NCBI GenBank assembly: GCA_903878475.1 | Contig: CAIRHQ010000041.1 | Coordinates: forward strand, 1 to 40,788 | DNA: 40,788 nucleotides | Direction of reading: 5' to 3' | DNA from: an uncultured Bacteroidota bacterium | Lineage (GTDB): Bacteria > Bacteroidota > Bacteroidia > Chitinophagales > Chitinophagaceae | Part shown: one piece after another, positions 16,158 through 28,531 of the stretch | Layout: the number at the start of each line of letters is the position of its first letter | Position numbering within the stretch: the first letter of the stretch is position 1 | Translations under genes and position numbers: made by a program | Notes under the pieces: model-generated | Told to the model about the DNA's origin: nothing | Database searches by the model: none | Seen by the model: only the letters and a program-made list of their open reading frames with translations

Positions 16158-16832
16158 ATGTTTAAACGTAAGCTAACAATTAACGATTTATTTTTAATAC
16201 TGGTTAATCTGGTACCACTGTATGGCGTATGGTTTGAAGGATGGGATCCGTCCAGGGTATTCGTGGTGTATTGCTTGGAAACGGTTATCGTAGGCATTAT
16301 GAATGTACTGAAGATGGCAGCCGTTACCCTTTTAGTTAGCCCAAAGGGAGAGTGGAACAACAATGGATCACACAATATGCTAACGGGCTGGTTCTTTATT
16401 TTCTTTTTTATTATCCACTATGGCTTTTTTGTGTTGATACAAACTCAGATCTTCTTCTCCTTTAGCAAAATGGACATATTTGGTCCTTTTTTTTCTGTAT
16501 ATACCCAGATCCCCGCCCTGTTGGGTGATGAGGGGAAACTATTAATCGGGATATTTTTTGTTTACTATAGCCTGGATACCCTGTTCAATTTTTTCCTGAC
16601 GGGCGAATATAAAAAAATAACATTGATGGAATTGATGTTTCAACCTTACAAACGCATCATTGTTCAGCAACTGATCGTCATTGGCGGAAGCTTGTTCCTG
16701 ATGTTTGGCGCAGGAAAAATATTCATGCTGATCATGGTGTGTATTAAAATATACTTTGAATTATTTTTCCCATTCAACAGGGTGCTGAAGCTTTCAGCCA
16801 AGAAAGAATTTGATTCGAAAGAAGCACTATAA
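16158..16832 (+). CDS. DUF6498-like integral membrane protein
   Basis: 224 residues with about five or six transmembrane helices. The N-terminal NDLFLILVNLVPLYGVWFEGW and the following YCLETVIVGIMNVLKM are the pattern of the DUF6498 family as I remember it: an aromatic first helix, then a conserved glutamate-containing second helix. Function unknown. It is the only plus-strand gene between two minus-strand pairs and faces the heptose kinase gene end to end across 35 bases, without a visible terminator. Confidence 0.75.
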   Translation: MFKRKLTINDLFLILVNLVPLYGVWFEGWDPSRVFVVYCLETVIVGIMNVLKMAAVTLLVSPKGEWNNNGSHNMLTGWFFIFFFIIHYGFFVLIQTQIFFSFSKMDIFGPFFSVYTQIPALLGDEGKLLIGIFFVYYSLDTLFNFFLTGEYKKITLMELMFQPYKRIIVQQLIVIGGSLFLMFGAGKIFMLIMVCIKIYFELFFPFNRVLKLSAKKEFDSKEAL

Positions 16833-16867
16833 ATTTGTTGAACACAACCTGTATCACTTGAAATCCT

Positions 16868-17863
16868 TTATGGAAGCAGGGCACAGCATTCTGCAAAAAG
16901 TTTATCACGGTTGATGGCCACGGTACCCACTTCTTCACAAACCAATCCACCGGCAATATTGGCCACTTCGGCCATTAAGTGCATATCGCGTGATGCGGCA
17001 TATACCAATGAGGCAATGGCGATCACAGTATCACCGGCGCCACTCACATCAGCTACATTACGGATATGGGTAGATATAAGACGGGCATCTGCATCCTGCT
17101 GATAAAATACTCCTTTCTCTGACAAAGTGATCAGGGAAATTTTATGTTTGAGCCGATCTTCCAGTTGCACATGAATATCTTTTAGTAAACTTTCACTGAT
17201 CTTCTCTACCAATATATTCAATCCCTCTTTCACTTCTTTCCAGTTGGGCTTAAATACATCCACGCCGGTATAACTGAAAAAATTCTTTCGCTTAGGATCT
17301 ACTGTGGTGATGATGCCTTGCTTTTTACAAAGGCTGATCACGGCTTCGATCACCCGCGGAGTAAGTACTCCTTTGTTATAGTCTTCCAGTATCATTACAT
17401 CCGGCTGTTCAGCAGCGATGAAATTTTCAATGGCATAGATCAGTTTTTCTTCGTCGGCTGTTTCCATATCCGCACTCATTTCTGCATCCAGTCGCATCAT
17501 ATGCTGATTGCGGCTGATGATCCGGATCTTATTGGTAGTAATACGGGCCGTACTTTGTACCAGGTATGATGCTCCGATACCTTCCTTTTCTAATAAAGCT
17601 GCCAGTTGATCACCATCTTCATCTTTCCCTATCACACTCAGCATAGTTACCGGCGCGCCCATGGCTTTGATATTGAGTGCCACATTACCGGCACCGCCTA
17701 TACGCTGTTCTTTTTTCGACACGGCCACTACCGGAACAGGGGCTTCGGGCGAGATGCGGTCTACTGTACCCCACCAATAAGTATCGAGCATTACATCACC
17801 GATCACGCCCACTTTAGTTTGGGCCATCTGTTGAAATAATTTTTCGAAATCTGGCTTTGACAT
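16868..17863 (-). CDS. D-glycero-beta-D-manno-heptose-7-phosphate kinase (PfkB family)
   Basis: 331 residues. PfkB/ribokinase fold with GDVMLDTYWWGTVDRISPEA and PVPVV near the N-terminus, the heptose kinase (RfaE domain I) signature, plus GGAGNVALNI, VDPKRKNF, FKPNWKEV and the catalytic DVSGAGDTV near residue 270. It phosphorylates heptose 7-phosphate for ADP-heptose, the LPS inner-core precursor. The second, nucleotidyltransferase domain of bifunctional HldE is absent, so that step must be encoded elsewhere. The ATG is 9 bases after the permease stop, hence a shared transcript with it. Confidence 0.92.
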   Translation of the reverse strand: MSKPDFEKLFQQMAQTKVGVIGDVMLDTYWWGTVDRISPEAPVPVVAVSKKEQRIGGAGNVALNIKAMGAPVTMLSVIGKDEDGDQLAALLEKEGIGASYLVQSTARITTNKIRIISRNQHMMRLDAEMSADMETADEEKLIYAIENFIAAEQPDVMILEDYNKGVLTPRVIEAVISLCKKQGIITTVDPKRKNFFSYTGVDVFKPNWKEVKEGLNILVEKISESLLKDIHVQLEDRLKHKISLITLSEKGVFYQQDADARLISTHIRNVADVSGAGDTVIAIASLVYAASRDMHLMAEVANIAGGLVCEEVGTVAINRDKLFAECCALLP

Positions 17864-17872
17864 AAAAGATTT

Positions 17873-19291
17873 TTAATTTTTTTGCTGGTTCACCGTAAGA
17901 TAATACACTGGAATACCTGCCAACACGATACCGAGTCCGATACCGGCATACAATGGTTTCATGATGATCAGGAACACACAAAATACGATGGCCAGTAAGA
18001 TATAGATAACGGGCAAAACCGGGTATCCGAATGCTTTGTAAGGACGTTCCATTTCAGGACGAGTACTGCGAAGCCGGAAGATACCCAGGATGGTAAGGGC
18101 ATAAAACAATACCACCACAAAGGAGATCATATCGAGGAGATCGCCATACCGACCACTCAAACAAAGTAAGGATGCCATGATACACTGTGCCCATAAGGCA
18201 TATTCAGGAACCGCATGCTTATTGAGTATGGCTGCTTTTTTAAAGAACAATTTATCATTCGCCATGGCATTGTACACCCTGGCGCCGGCAAGGATCAATC
18301 CGTTGTTGCAACCGAATGTAGAGATCATGATCATCACGGCGATCACATAAGTGCCGATATCGCCGAAGATCACTTTACTAGCGGCAACGGCTACCCTATC
18401 TTGCGGAGCTGCGGCAATATCCTGCAAAGGCATTATACTGATGTACATCAGGTTGGCCGACACATAGATTATGGTTACGATCAAGGTGCCCAGGAATAAA
18501 GCCAGTCCGATATTTCTTTTAGGATTCCGGATCTCTCCGGCAATAAAGGTTACGTTGTTCCAGGCATCGCTGCTGAAGATAGACCCTACCATGGAAGCCG
18601 CGATGGCCCCCAGTATCGCCGAACCCGTAACGCCCCCAACAATGGCCCCTTCTGCATTGCGGCTGGTCATTTGCCAGGCATCCTGCCAGTTGGCATGCCA
18701 GATACTTCCTTTGGCTGCCAGCAAAAATCCGAATCCGATCAAGCCGAAAAGAGAAAGCAGTTTCACCACCGTAAAACTGGTCTGGATCATTTTACCGCCT
18801 TTAACACCCTTAGTATTGATATAGGTTAAGAAAACGATGAGCACAATAGAAACCAATTGTGCAGTATGCAGTTTAAAATCACCAATTTGGAAAATGATAT
18901 TTGCATCAGTCAATTCAAGCGAGGGAATAAAATAACCGGCGAATTTACTGAAGGCCACGCCAACTGCGGCAATGGTGGCAGTTTGGATCACCGTAAAAAA
19001 ACTCCAGCCATATAAAAAACCAGCGAGCGGATTGAATGCTTCTTTCAAATACACATACTGACCACCGGCCTTTGGAAACATCGCACTTAACTCACCATAG
19101 CTCATGGCTGCTGTCAGCGTCATGAACCCCGTAATGACCCATACGGCGATCAGCCATCCGGCACTACCTACATTGCGGGTGATATCGGCACTCACAATGA
19201 AGATACCCGACCCGATCATAGAGCCTGCCACGATCATGGTAGCATCAAATAACCCTAAACTGGGTTTAAAGGAAGTAGTTGCAGATGACAT
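17873..19291 (-). CDS. APC family amino acid permease
   Basis: 472 residues, about 12 transmembrane helices. The first helix has GSMIGSGIFIVSADI, the conserved substrate-binding break of the APC superfamily, followed by YGELSAMFPKAGGQYVYLKEAF. The lengths and motifs match the LAT-like/basic amino acid permeases. It should import amino acids at the inner membrane; the substrate is not readable. First gene of a two-gene unit with the heptose kinase, a pairing without evident functional link. Confidence 0.9.
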   Translation of the reverse strand: MSSATTSFKPSLGLFDATMIVAGSMIGSGIFIVSADITRNVGSAGWLIAVWVITGFMTLTAAMSYGELSAMFPKAGGQYVYLKEAFNPLAGFLYGWSFFTVIQTATIAAVGVAFSKFAGYFIPSLELTDANIIFQIGDFKLHTAQLVSIVLIVFLTYINTKGVKGGKMIQTSFTVVKLLSLFGLIGFGFLLAAKGSIWHANWQDAWQMTSRNAEGAIVGGVTGSAILGAIAASMVGSIFSSDAWNNVTFIAGEIRNPKRNIGLALFLGTLIVTIIYVSANLMYISIMPLQDIAAAPQDRVAVAASKVIFGDIGTYVIAVMIMISTFGCNNGLILAGARVYNAMANDKLFFKKAAILNKHAVPEYALWAQCIMASLLCLSGRYGDLLDMISFVVVLFYALTILGIFRLRSTRPEMERPYKAFGYPVLPVIYILLAIVFCVFLIIMKPLYAGIGLGIVLAGIPVYYLTVNQQKN

Positions 19292-19336
19292 ATTTATCTT
19301 GGTTTATGGAAGACAAGATAAATAATTTGCGGGGAA

Positions 19337-19951
19337 TTATTGTTTTACAGAAGCTTTCATTTTTTCATTCATTCCCTTGATCACATCATTGGTGATATTG
19401 AGGCTAGAATCCTTATATACCATATAATCTAAACCTGTTCCGGTAGTGAGGATATACATGAATTTTTTATCTCTATTGTAATCGCTTAAAAAACCTTTCA
19501 ATTGCTTTTGAATATCATCCATAAAGCTGAAACTTTTTTCACTGAGCTTCTGTCCGGAGGCTTGTTTTTTTGCATCGATCTGTTGTTGCTGTTGAACCAA
19601 TATGCCCTGAAACTGTTGTGCTTCTTCCTGGGTAATGGAAGCTCCTCTCTTTAAAAAATTATTCTTCTGTGCTTCCAGTCCTTTATAACCTGCTTCCCAC
19701 TCGCTTTCAATGGCTTTTTGTTCAGTTTCCAGTTCTTTGCGTTTGTCTTTGATATAACTGATGTTCTCATTCAATGAATCCAGTTCCACATAAGCGATCG
19801 GTGGACGATTACAATTGCTATCTTTCCACATGGAGGGACTACTGTTTTTTGCAGCCAGATCGCCTGTATGTTTTCCCGAAAAATTGGCATAGTACAAGTA
19901 CCCCACAGCAGCCAGCAACACAATATTTAATATGAGTGATACATTTTTCAT
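19337..19951 (-). CDS. OmpH/Skp-like periplasmic chaperone
   Basis: 204 residues. An N-terminal hydrophobic segment (LILNIVLLAAVGYLYY) is a signal or anchor. It is followed by IAYVELDSLNENISYIKDKR, the OmpH start (VD.D.L...), then a long glutamine/lysine coiled coil (about 70-150) and the C-terminal DKKFMYILTTGTGLDYMVYKD, the conserved OmpH beta end. Family members chaperone outer-membrane proteins in the periplasm. Unlike the paired skp genes near bamA, this one stands alone, so it may be a paralogue with another client. It lies downstream of the rpoC terminator. Confidence 0.85.
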   Translation of the reverse strand: MKNVSLILNIVLLAAVGYLYYANFSGKHTGDLAAKNSSPSMWKDSNCNRPPIAYVELDSLNENISYIKDKRKELETEQKAIESEWEAGYKGLEAQKNNFLKRGASITQEEAQQFQGILVQQQQQIDAKKQASGQKLSEKSFSFMDDIQKQLKGFLSDYNRDKKFMYILTTGTGLDYMVYKDSSLNITNDVIKGMNEKMKASVKQ

Positions 19952-20046
19952 TGTTCCTTACAATTTAATGGCAATATACAGACTATCATACATCGGACAA
20001 TAATTTAGCCCGATTTTTAGGAAAGGCTTAACGGCAATTGTATTAT

Positions 20047-20076
20047 AAAAAAGGAGTAAACGTTTCCGCTTACTCC
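20047..20076 (-). terminator. rpoBC operon terminator
   Basis: On the minus strand a 10-bp stem GGAGTAAGCG / CGTTTACTCC (one G-T pair) is closed by a GAAA tetraloop and followed by TTTTTT. It lies 25 bases after the rpoC stop. Confidence 0.85.
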
Positions 20077-20100
20077 TGTTATCCATCTGGTGATTATGAT

Positions 20101-23100
20101 CTATTCTTCCTCATCAAAGCTCATGGCTTCTTTGGTGGTCATCAGCAATTCATATTCTTCCTTGCTGCCCACGATCATGTTCTCAAATTCGCGCAAACCG
20201 GTACCGGCTGGAATATGATGACCAGTGATCACGTTCTCTTTCAGACCGAGCATTTCATCTGTTTTACCCTGAATAGCAGCAGAACTCAACACTTTCGTGG
20301 TTTCCTGGAACGAAGCAGCTGAGATCCAGCTATGCGTACCCAGTGAGGCCTTGGTGATACCCAGTAATAATGGAGATGAAGTAGCAGGATGAGCGTCGCG
20401 GTATTCAGCCAGCTTCTTATCAGCCCTTCTCAACACCGAATTCTCTTCCCTGATGTCACGGAGGGTAATGATCTGACCGGCTTTCAGTTTAGAACTGTCA
20501 CCTGCTTCAGTTACTACTTTCTTGTCGTAGATATAATCGTTCTCCACGTTGAAGTCGAAGCGATCTTCTGTATCCCCTTCCAGGAATTTAGTATCACCGG
20601 CATCTTCAATGGTTACTTTACGCATCATCTGACGAACAATAACTTCAATATGCTTATCATTGATCTTCACACCCTGTAAACGATAAACCTCCTGGATCTC
20701 ATTCACCACATATTCCTGAACCGCAAATGGTCCTTTGATCGACAGAATATCGGCTGGTGAGGTTTGTCCATCGCTCAATGCAGCACCGGCTTTCACAAAG
20801 TCACCATCCTGAACCAGGATCTGGCGGCTTAATGGAACCAGGTATTTTTTAACCACATTGTCTTTGGCTTCCACAATGATCTCGCGGTTACCACGCTTGA
20901 TGGCACCGAAGGTAACCACCCCGTCAATTTCACAAACCACAGCAGGATTGCTTGGATTACGCGCTTCAAATAATTCAGTTACACGAGGCAGACCTCCTGT
21001 AATATCCTTCAGTTTGCTTAATACCCTTGGAATTTTCACCAGTACCTGTCCGCTTCTAACATCATCTCCTTCTTCCACTACGATATGTGAACCTACCGGC
21101 AGGTTATATGTTTTCTTCTCTTTTCCTTCAACAATGATACAAGGCAATTTGGTCTTATCTTTTGTTTCGATAACCACTTTCTCTCTATGACCTGTTTGTT
21201 CATCAGCCTCATCACGGTAGGTGATACCTTCGATCAGACTTTCAAATTTGATCAAACCGTTTGCTTCTGCCACGATCACGTTGTTGAACGGATCCCATGT
21301 ACAAATAATATCGCCTTTGATCACTTTCTGCCCATCTTTCACGTTCAGGATGGCACCATAAGGAATATGCATCGTATTCAGTAATCTGTCAGATTTCACG
21401 TCAATATTCCTGATCTCACCGGTACGTCCGATAACCACATTGATCTTTTTACCTTCATGATTTTCGGTATGCACAGTACGCAATCCGTCGAACTGAATGG
21501 TACCGTCGAATTTAGCAGGGAGGGTTGATTCTACTGATGCAGAACCGGCCACACCACCCACGTGGAAAGTACGAAGTGTAAGCTGAGTTCCAGGCTCACC
21601 GATACTTTGTGCGGCAATGATACCCACTGCGTCACCGCGTTGAGCCAGCATACCGGATGCCAGGTTCTTACCATAACATTTCACACAAACACCGCGTTTG
21701 CTTTCGCAGGTCAGTACAGAACGGATCTCAACGGTTTCAATTCCGCTATCATCTATTTTGCGAGACATTTCAGCGCTGATCTCTGATCCCGCTTCAATTA
21801 ATAATTCTTCAGTAAGCGGATGGTATACATTATGTAAAGACATCCTTCCTTCGATCCTGTCGCTCAATGGTTCAATAATATCCTCATTGTCTTTCAGGGC
21901 TGAAGTAGCGATACCACGCAGGGTTCCGCAATCTTCTTCATTGATCACCACATCCTGTGATACGTCAACCAGTCGACGGGTAAGGTAACCGGCATCCGCT
22001 GTTTTAAGGGCGGTATCGGCCAAACCTTTACGGGCACCATGGGTAGAGATAAAGTATTCCAATACACTCAAACCATCTTTAAAGTTGGCCAAGATCGGAT
22101 TTTCAATGATCTCACTTCCTGATGAACCTGATTTACGTGGCTTTGCCATCAATCCCCTCAAACCTGCCAGCTGCTTGATCTGCTGCTTGCTACCACGGGC
22201 TCCACTATCCAACATCATATACACAGAATTGAATCCCTGCTTGTCGGCAGCCAATTCGCGTATAAGGGTTTCAGTTACTTTCGTATCCACACGACTCCAG
22301 ATATCGATGATCTGGTTATAACGCTCGTTGTTCGTGATCAATCCCATATTGTAATTGTCCCACACCTCATCTACTTCTAACTGGGCATTATCGATCAATT
22401 GCTGTTTAACGGCCGGAATGATCAGGTCATTGATATTGAACGACAATCCACCACGGAAGGCCATACGGTATCCGAGTGTTTTAATATCGTCGAGGAATTT
22501 TGCTGTAATAGGAACACTGGTCCATTTGATGATGTCGCCAATGATCTCCCTAAGGGCCTTCTTGGTGAGCAGGGCATTGATGAAACCAACGGTCTTGGGT
22601 ACATGCTGATTAAAGATCACGCGACCAACAGTTGTTTCGATCAACTTGTTGGTGAGCGAGCCATCCGCATTACGGAAATCGGCTTTTACTTTAATATTGG
22701 CATGCAGGTCTATCTGCTTTTCATTATAGGCAATGATCACTTCTTCTGCAGAATAGAAAGCTTTCCCTTCTCCTTTTACTTTTTCTGTATCGGTTGATTT
22801 CTTTCCTTTAGTAATATAATATAATCCGAGTACCATGTCCTGAGAAGGCAGGGTAATAGGCGTACCATTCTGCGGGTTCAATATATTATGCGAAGAAAGC
22901 ATCAATAACTGGGCTTCCAGAATAGCGGCATTGCTCAACGGAACGTGAACGGCCATCTGATCACCATCAAAATCCGCGTTAAAGGCGGTGGTTACCAATG
23001 GGTGCAACTGGATCGCTTTTCCTTCGATCAATTTTGGTTGGAAGGCCTGGATTGACAAACGGTGCAAGGTTGGGGCACGATTCAGCATTACCGGGTGACC

Positions 23101-24393
23101 TTTCAATATATTCTCCAGGATATCCCAGATGATCGCTTCTTTTTTATCAACCAGTTTACGAGCACTCTTCACGGTTTTCACGATACCTCTTTCGATCAGT
23201 TTGCGAATGATAAATGGCTTGAACAATTCAGCCGCCATATCTTTTGGTAATCCGCACTCATGCATTTTCAATTCAGGACCAACCACAATAACAGAACGAC
23301 CAGAATAATCCACACGTTTACCCAAGAGGTTCTGACGGAAACGTCCTTGTTTACCTTTCAGTACATCGCTCAATGATTTCAACGCACGTCCACCTTCTGC
23401 TTTTACAGCATTTGATTTACGGCTGTTATCGAACAGTGAATCGATGGCTTCCTGCAGCATACGCTTTTCATTGCGCAAGATCACTTCAGGCGCCTTGATC
23501 TCGAGCAACCTTTTCAAACGGTTGTTACGGATGATCACCCTACGATACAGGTCATTCAGATCGGAAGACGCAAAGCGTCCGCCATCCAAAGGAACCAATG
23601 GACGCAGTTCTGGTGGAATCACCGGAATATATTGCATTACCATCCACTCCGGACGGTTGTTGATACGGGTATTGGCATCGCGGAAACTTTCCACTACGCT
23701 TAAACGCTTTAAGGCATCAGCCTTACGTTGTTGAGAGGTTTCATTGGCAGCGGCATTACGCAGGTCGAAACTCAGTTGATCGAGGTCGATCCTTTGCAGC
23801 ATATCATGTACCGCTTCGGCACCCATCTTGGCGATGAATTTATTTGGATCTTCATCAGGCAGGTGCTGATTATCTTTCGGTAAGGTATCCAGGATATCCA
23901 GATACTCTTCTTCCGTAAGCAGGTCACTGTAATTCTGTCCTTTATCGGCACGGATGCCCGACTGGATCACTACAAAACGCTCGTAGTATACGATGCTTTC
24001 CAATTTCTTGGAACTCATTCCCAGCAGGTAACCGATCTTGTTAGGCAAAGATTTGAAGTACCAGATATGCACTACTGGAACTACCAATTTGATATGTCCC
24101 ATCCTTTCACGACGAACTTTCTTCTCCGTTACTTCCACACCGCAACGGTCGCACACGATACCCTTATAACGGATACGCTTGTACTTACCGCAGGCACATT
24201 CATAATCTTTCACCGGCCCAAAGATCCTTTCGCAGAACAAACCATCTCTTTCAGGTTTGTAGGTACGGTAGTTAATGGTTTCCGGCTTTAATACTTCACC
24301 GTAGCTTTTTTCTAAAATGCTATCGGGCGAAGCCAAACCAATGGTGATTTGAGAAAATGTTGGCCTTGGACGATTTTCTTTTTTGAATGCCAT
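20101..24393 (-). CDS. rpoC: RNA polymerase subunit beta'
   Basis: 1430 residues, full length. The N-terminal zinc site has Cys66, Cys68, Cys81 and Cys84 (CAC ... CDRC). The catalytic magnesium motif [12 protein letters not shown] begins at residue 472 with Asp474, Asp476 and Asp478. The second zinc site ([11 protein letters not shown]) and the bridge/trigger region ([21 protein letters not shown]) are present. It ends in an acidic tail. It follows rpoB on the same strand after 74 A+T-rich bases and closes the operon before the terminator at 20047-20076. No frameshift or insertion seen. Confidence 0.99.
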   Translation of the reverse strand: MAFKKENRPRPTFSQITIGLASPDSILEKSYGEVLKPETINYRTYKPERDGLFCERIFGPVKDYECACGKYKRIRYKGIVCDRCGVEVTEKKVRRERMGHIKLVVPVVHIWYFKSLPNKIGYLLGMSSKKLESIVYYERFVVIQSGIRADKGQNYSDLLTEEEYLDILDTLPKDNQHLPDEDPNKFIAKMGAEAVHDMLQRIDLDQLSFDLRNAAANETSQQRKADALKRLSVVESFRDANTRINNRPEWMVMQYIPVIPPELRPLVPLDGGRFASSDLNDLYRRVIIRNNRLKRLLEIKAPEVILRNEKRMLQEAIDSLFDNSRKSNAVKAEGGRALKSLSDVLKGKQGRFRQNLLGKRVDYSGRSVIVVGPELKMHECGLPKDMAAELFKPFIIRKLIERGIVKTVKSARKLVDKKEAIIWDILENILKGHPVMLNRAPTLHRLSIQAFQPKLIEGKAIQLHPLVTTAFNADFDGDQMAVHVPLSNAAILEAQLLMLSSHNILNPQNGTPITLPSQDMVLGLYYITKGKKSTDTEKVKGEGKAFYSAEEVIIAYNEKQIDLHANIKVKADFRNADGSLTNKLIETTVGRVIFNQHVPKTVGFINALLTKKALREIIGDIIKWTSVPITAKFLDDIKTLGYRMAFRGGLSFNINDLIIPAVKQQLIDNAQLEVDEVWDNYNMGLITNNERYNQIIDIWSRVDTKVTETLIRELAADKQGFNSVYMMLDSGARGSKQQIKQLAGLRGLMAKPRKSGSSGSEIIENPILANFKDGLSVLEYFISTHGARKGLADTALKTADAGYLTRRLVDVSQDVVINEEDCGTLRGIATSALKDNEDIIEPLSDRIEGRMSLHNVYHPLTEELLIEAGSEISAEMSRKIDDSGIETVEIRSVLTCESKRGVCVKCYGKNLASGMLAQRGDAVGIIAAQSIGEPGTQLTLRTFHVGGVAGSASVESTLPAKFDGTIQFDGLRTVHTENHEGKKINVVIGRTGEIRNIDVKSDRLLNTMHIPYGAILNVKDGQKVIKGDIICTWDPFNNVIVAEANGLIKFESLIEGITYRDEADEQTGHREKVVIETKDKTKLPCIIVEGKEKKTYNLPVGSHIVVEEGDDVRSGQVLVKIPRVLSKLKDITGGLPRVTELFEARNPSNPAVVCEIDGVVTFGAIKRGNREIIVEAKDNVVKKYLVPLSRQILVQDGDFVKAGAALSDGQTSPADILSIKGPFAVQEYVVNEIQEVYRLQGVKINDKHIEVIVRQMMRKVTIEDAGDTKFLEGDTEDRFDFNVENDYIYDKKVVTEAGDSSKLKAGQIITLRDIREENSVLRRADKKLAEYRDAHPATSSPLLLGITKASLGTHSWISAASFQETTKVLSSAAIQGKTDEMLGLKENVITGHHIPAGTGLREFENMIVGSKEEYELLMTTKEAMSFDEEE

Positions 24394-24467
24394 ATGATAA
24401 TTGATAATTAAAAATTAATAATTAATAACTCCTTCAGCACGATCCACACACAGGGGTTGCCCTGGTA

Positions 24468-27400
24468 TTAATCAAACCTCAGGTCCAGACCCAATCCCCT
24501 TAATTCATGTACCAGTACATTGAATGATTCAGGAATTCCTGCTCTTGGAATATTGTCGCCTTTTACAATGGCTTCATATGTTTTAGCCCTTCCGATGATA
24601 TCATCCGATTTAAGCGTCAACAATTCCTGCAGGATATTAGAAGCACCATAGGCTTCCAATGCCCAAACCTCCATCTCACCAAAACGCTGACCACCGAACT
24701 GAGCCTTACCTCCCAGCGGTTGCTGGGTAATGAGACTGTATGGTCCGATAGAACGGGCGTGCATCTTATCATCCACCATATGGTGTAATTTGATGATGTA
24801 GATGATCCCTACGGTCGCTTTCTGATCAAATTTATCTCCGGTTTCCCCATCATATAAATAAGTATGTCCGAATGTAGGCAATCCTGCTTTTTCAATATGC
24901 TGTGCAATCTCACTCACAGAAGCTCCGTCGAAGATCGGGGTAGCAAAACGAACGCCCAATTTTTCACCGGCCCAGCCCAATACTGTTTCATAGATCTGAC
25001 CCAGGTTCATACGACTTGGTACGCCCAATGGATTCAGTACAATATCAACCGGAGTTCCATCTTCCAGGAACGGCATATCTTCCTGACGAACGATCTTGGC
25101 TACAATACCTTTGTTACCATGTCGGCCCGCCATCTTATCACCCACTTTCAATTTACGCTTCACAGCCATATACACTTTAGCGAGTTTCAATACACCAGCC
25201 GGTAATTCATCACCGATTGAGATATTGAATTTTTCGCGCTTATACCTACCCAGTTCTTCATTGAACTTGATATTATAATTGTGCAACAGGACATTGATCA
25301 GCTCATCTACTTTAACATCGCCGCTCCATCCCAATGGATTTACGTTCTGGTAATCGATATTGGCCAAGTTCTTTGCATTGAATTTGGATCCTTTACCGAT
25401 CAGTACTTCACCAAAATTATTGCTCACACCGGCGCTGGTCTTTTCTTTCAGCAGGGTTTGCAATTTGTTGATGAGCAGTTCCATCAGATCTGTCTCATTC
25501 TTTTCGTGCGTTTTCTCGATCTTTTCCAGTTGTGCTTTTTCACGCACTTTGGCATTCTTATCTTTCTTGGCGCGCTGGAATAATTTTTTATTAATGATCA
25601 CCCCTTCTGTTCCGCTTGGTGCTTTCAATGAAGCATCTTTGGCATCACCGGCTTTATCGCCGAAGATGGCACGCAACAGTTTTTCTTCCGGTGTAGGATC
25701 GCTTTCTCCTTTTGGAGTAATCTTACCGATGATGATATCGCCTTCCTTAATATGAGCACCAATACGGATGATACCGTTCTGGTCCAGATCCTTGGTGGCT
25801 TCTTCACTTACGTTCGGAATATCTGGTGTCAGTTCTTCTTCACCCAATTTGGTATCGCGTACTTCAATTTCAAACTCACTGATATGGATAGACGTAAATA
25901 GATCTTCCTTCACTACTTTTTCACTGATCACGATCGCATCCTCAAAGTTGTATCCTTTCCATGGCATGAAGGCCACTTTCATATTTCTTCCCAGTGCCAG
26001 TTCTCCGCCCTTGGTAGCATACCCTTCAGTAAGGAAGTCGCCTTCGCTTACTTTCTGGCCTTTCACCACGGCTGGACGCAGGTTGATGCAGGTTTCCTGG
26101 TTGGTTCTTACAAACTTGGTGAGTTTGTAAATGATCAGGTCTTCATCAAAACTAACGAGCTGTTGAATTTCATTTCTCTTGTAACGAACATGGATCTCAT
26201 TGGCATCTACAAATTCAACCACACCATCACCATCTGAATGGATCTGGATACGCGCATCACGAGCAGCCTTTCCTTCCAGTCCGGTACCTACGATAGGCAC
26301 TTCGGGCTTGATCAGTGGTACGGCCTGACGTTGCATGTTCGATCCCATCAGGGCACGGTTGGCATCATCATGCTCCAAGAACGGGATCAGTGAAGCACTG
26401 AGTCCTACGATCTGGTTCGGTGCCACATCCATATATTCCACTTCGTTCTTATCCAGGATCGGGAAGTCACCGGTTTGGCGACTCTTGATCTTGTCTTCCA
26501 CAAAGTTTCCTTTCGCATCAATATCAATATTCGCCTGGGCGATCTTAGCAGTATCTTCTTCTTCTGCGCTCAGGAAGGTGATCTTTTTCATATCCACCTT
26601 GCCATGATCCACTTTGCGATAAGGGGTTTCAATAAAGCCCATATCGTTGATCTTAGCGTGTACGCATAAGGTTGAGATCAGACCAATGTTTGGTCCTTCC
26701 GGAGTTTCAATGGTACACAAACGGCCATAATGTGAATAGTGTACGTCACGTACCTCAAATCCCGCTCTCTCTCTGCTTAAACCACCGGGTCCGAGTGCGG
26801 AGATACGGCGTTTATGCGTGATCTCACTGAGGGGGTTGGTTTGATCCAGGAACTGCGACAACTGTGAGGTTCCAAAGAAGGAATTGATCACAGAAGAAAG
26901 TGTTCTGGCATTGATCAGGTCAACCGGAGTAAATACCTCGTTGTCCCTTACGTTCATCCTTTCACGGATGGTACGGGCCATACGGGCAAGACCTACTCCG
27001 AACTGAGCATACAATTGTTCGCCCACGGTACGCACCCTACGGTTGCTGAGGTGATCGATATCATCCACTTCACTTTTGCCATTGGTAAGCAATACCAAAG
27101 TTTTGATGATGGCGATGATATCGTCTTTTGTCAATACTTTCTTTTCGATCGGGAAGTTCAATCCCAAACGGCGGTTAATTTTATAACGGCCTACTTCGCC
27201 TAGATCGTAGCGTTTGTCGCTGAAAAATAATTTATCGATGATACCCCTTGCAGTTTCATCATCCGGAGCATCAGCACCACGCAATTGCTTGTAAATATGC
27301 TGAACGGCTTCCAGTTCACTGTTGGAGGTATCTTTATTCAGGGTGTTATAAATGATGGCATAATCACCGCTCACTTCTTCTTTCTGAATGAAGATGCTTT

Positions 27401-28277
27401 TCACATCCATTTCCAGGATCATGGTGATATTGGAATCATCCAATACGGTATCCCTTTCGAGTACGATCTCATTTCTTTCGATCGATACAACTTCACCGGT
27501 ATCTTCATCCACAAAATCTTCTACCCAGGTGCGCAATACGCGGGCGGCTAAACGCTTTCCGATACAGGCAGCAAGGGTCTTCTTATCGGCCTTTACTTCA
27601 TTGGCCATGCCAAAGAGTTCAAGGATATCCTTATCGGTTTCAAATCCTATTGAACGCAACAGGGTTGTTACCGGGAATTTCTTTTTACGATCGATATAGG
27701 CAAACATCACGTTGTTGATGTCTGTGGCAAACTCCATCCAGGCGCCTTTGAAAGGGATCACGCGGGCAGAGTAAATTTTAGTACCGTTGGGATGTACTGA
27801 TTGGCCGAAGAATACACCGGGTGAACGGTGCAACTGGCTAACCACTACCCTTTCAGCTCCGTTGATCACGAATGTACCACGGGGGGTCATGTAAGGGATA
27901 TTGCCCAGGAATACATCCTGCACAATGGTTTGGAAATCCACATGCTCCTCATCGTTACAGCTTAAACGCAGTTTTGCTTTTAAGGGAACGGCATAAGTGA
28001 GTCCACGTTCGATACACTCTTCAATGGTATAGCGCGGAGGATCTACGAAGTAGTCAAGAAATTCCAATACGAAAATATTCCGGGTATCAGTGATCGGGAA
28101 ATTTTCCTTGAACACACGGAATAAACCTTCCACGTTACGTTTGTCGGGAGTGGTTTCTAATTGGAAAAAATCTTTAAATGACTGGATCTGGATTCCGAGC
28201 AAATCGGGTGTCTCTGCCAAAAGTTCAACTTTACCGAAATTGATACGTTTAGCAGCGGGTGTTTTTGTTGCAGACAT
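24468..28277 (-). CDS. rpoB: RNA polymerase subunit beta
   Basis: 1269 residues from the ATG at 28277 ([14 protein letters not shown]). An upstream in-frame ATG at 28370 would place the start inside the promoter element at 28368-28375, so the shorter form is used. The rifampicin region reads [32 protein letters not shown]: the usual sensitive residues (Asp, His, Ser) are all present. [13 protein letters not shown] and the C-terminal switch region are conserved. In most bacteria rpoB follows rplL directly; here an M13 peptidase gene with its own terminator lies between, and rpoB has its own promoter. Confidence 0.99.
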   Translation of the reverse strand: MSATKTPAAKRINFGKVELLAETPDLLGIQIQSFKDFFQLETTPDKRNVEGLFRVFKENFPITDTRNIFVLEFLDYFVDPPRYTIEECIERGLTYAVPLKAKLRLSCNDEEHVDFQTIVQDVFLGNIPYMTPRGTFVINGAERVVVSQLHRSPGVFFGQSVHPNGTKIYSARVIPFKGAWMEFATDINNVMFAYIDRKKKFPVTTLLRSIGFETDKDILELFGMANEVKADKKTLAACIGKRLAARVLRTWVEDFVDEDTGEVVSIERNEIVLERDTVLDDSNITMILEMDVKSIFIQKEEVSGDYAIIYNTLNKDTSNSELEAVQHIYKQLRGADAPDDETARGIIDKLFFSDKRYDLGEVGRYKINRRLGLNFPIEKKVLTKDDIIAIIKTLVLLTNGKSEVDDIDHLSNRRVRTVGEQLYAQFGVGLARMARTIRERMNVRDNEVFTPVDLINARTLSSVINSFFGTSQLSQFLDQTNPLSEITHKRRISALGPGGLSRERAGFEVRDVHYSHYGRLCTIETPEGPNIGLISTLCVHAKINDMGFIETPYRKVDHGKVDMKKITFLSAEEEDTAKIAQANIDIDAKGNFVEDKIKSRQTGDFPILDKNEVEYMDVAPNQIVGLSASLIPFLEHDDANRALMGSNMQRQAVPLIKPEVPIVGTGLEGKAARDARIQIHSDGDGVVEFVDANEIHVRYKRNEIQQLVSFDEDLIIYKLTKFVRTNQETCINLRPAVVKGQKVSEGDFLTEGYATKGGELALGRNMKVAFMPWKGYNFEDAIVISEKVVKEDLFTSIHISEFEIEVRDTKLGEEELTPDIPNVSEEATKDLDQNGIIRIGAHIKEGDIIIGKITPKGESDPTPEEKLLRAIFGDKAGDAKDASLKAPSGTEGVIINKKLFQRAKKDKNAKVREKAQLEKIEKTHEKNETDLMELLINKLQTLLKEKTSAGVSNNFGEVLIGKGSKFNAKNLANIDYQNVNPLGWSGDVKVDELINVLLHNYNIKFNEELGRYKREKFNISIGDELPAGVLKLAKVYMAVKRKLKVGDKMAGRHGNKGIVAKIVRQEDMPFLEDGTPVDIVLNPLGVPSRMNLGQIYETVLGWAGEKLGVRFATPIFDGASVSEIAQHIEKAGLPTFGHTYLYDGETGDKFDQKATVGIIYIIKLHHMVDDKMHARSIGPYSLITQQPLGGKAQFGGQRFGEMEVWALEAYGASNILQELLTLKSDDIIGRAKTYEAIVKGDNIPRAGIPESFNVLVHELRGLGLDLRFD

Positions 28278-28367
28278 ATTTGTAAATAAGACGTTTAAGT
28301 GTGCAGAAGATCCTTTGTCAACGGGCCTTTCAGCAACAGGTGCCAACAAGCCCAAATTAAAGGAGGG

Positions 28368-28375
28368 CAAAGGTA
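28368..28375 (-). promoter_or_regulatory. rpoBC promoter, -7 element TACCTTTG
   Basis: TACCTTTG on the minus strand is a perfect TAnnTTTG, preceded by TTTTTTCAC and followed by the G+C-rich CCCTCC. It lies about 90 bases before the rpoB ATG, giving a leader of roughly 80 bases. The remaining gap (28376-28481) shows nothing else identifiable. Confidence 0.65.
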
Positions 28376-28481
28376 GTGAAAAAATTCCGATTTTCTTACC
28401 CCGGAATACGATTTTTTGATGATTTGGAAAGGTTTTTGTGGATAAGTAAATTTATTATTAATTTTTACTATATATAGACAA

Positions 28482-28512
28482 AAATAAGGGCCGCAACAAC
28501 CGTTGCGGCCCT
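28482..28512 (-). terminator. Terminator of the M13 peptidase gene
   Basis: Perfect 11-bp stem AGGGCCGCAAC / GTTGCGGCCCT (28487-28497, 28502-28512) with a 4-base loop. On the minus strand it is followed by TATTTTTG, a short T-rich tail. It is 20 bases past the peptidase stop and separates it from rpoB. Confidence 0.8.
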
Positions 28513-28531
28513 CTTCAATAATTTGGCTGTT

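Noticed and set aside
28278-28370. Longer rpoB reading frame starting at 28370
   Set aside because: It would begin within the TACCTTTG promoter element and adds residues not found in RpoB; MSATKTP at 28277 is preferred.
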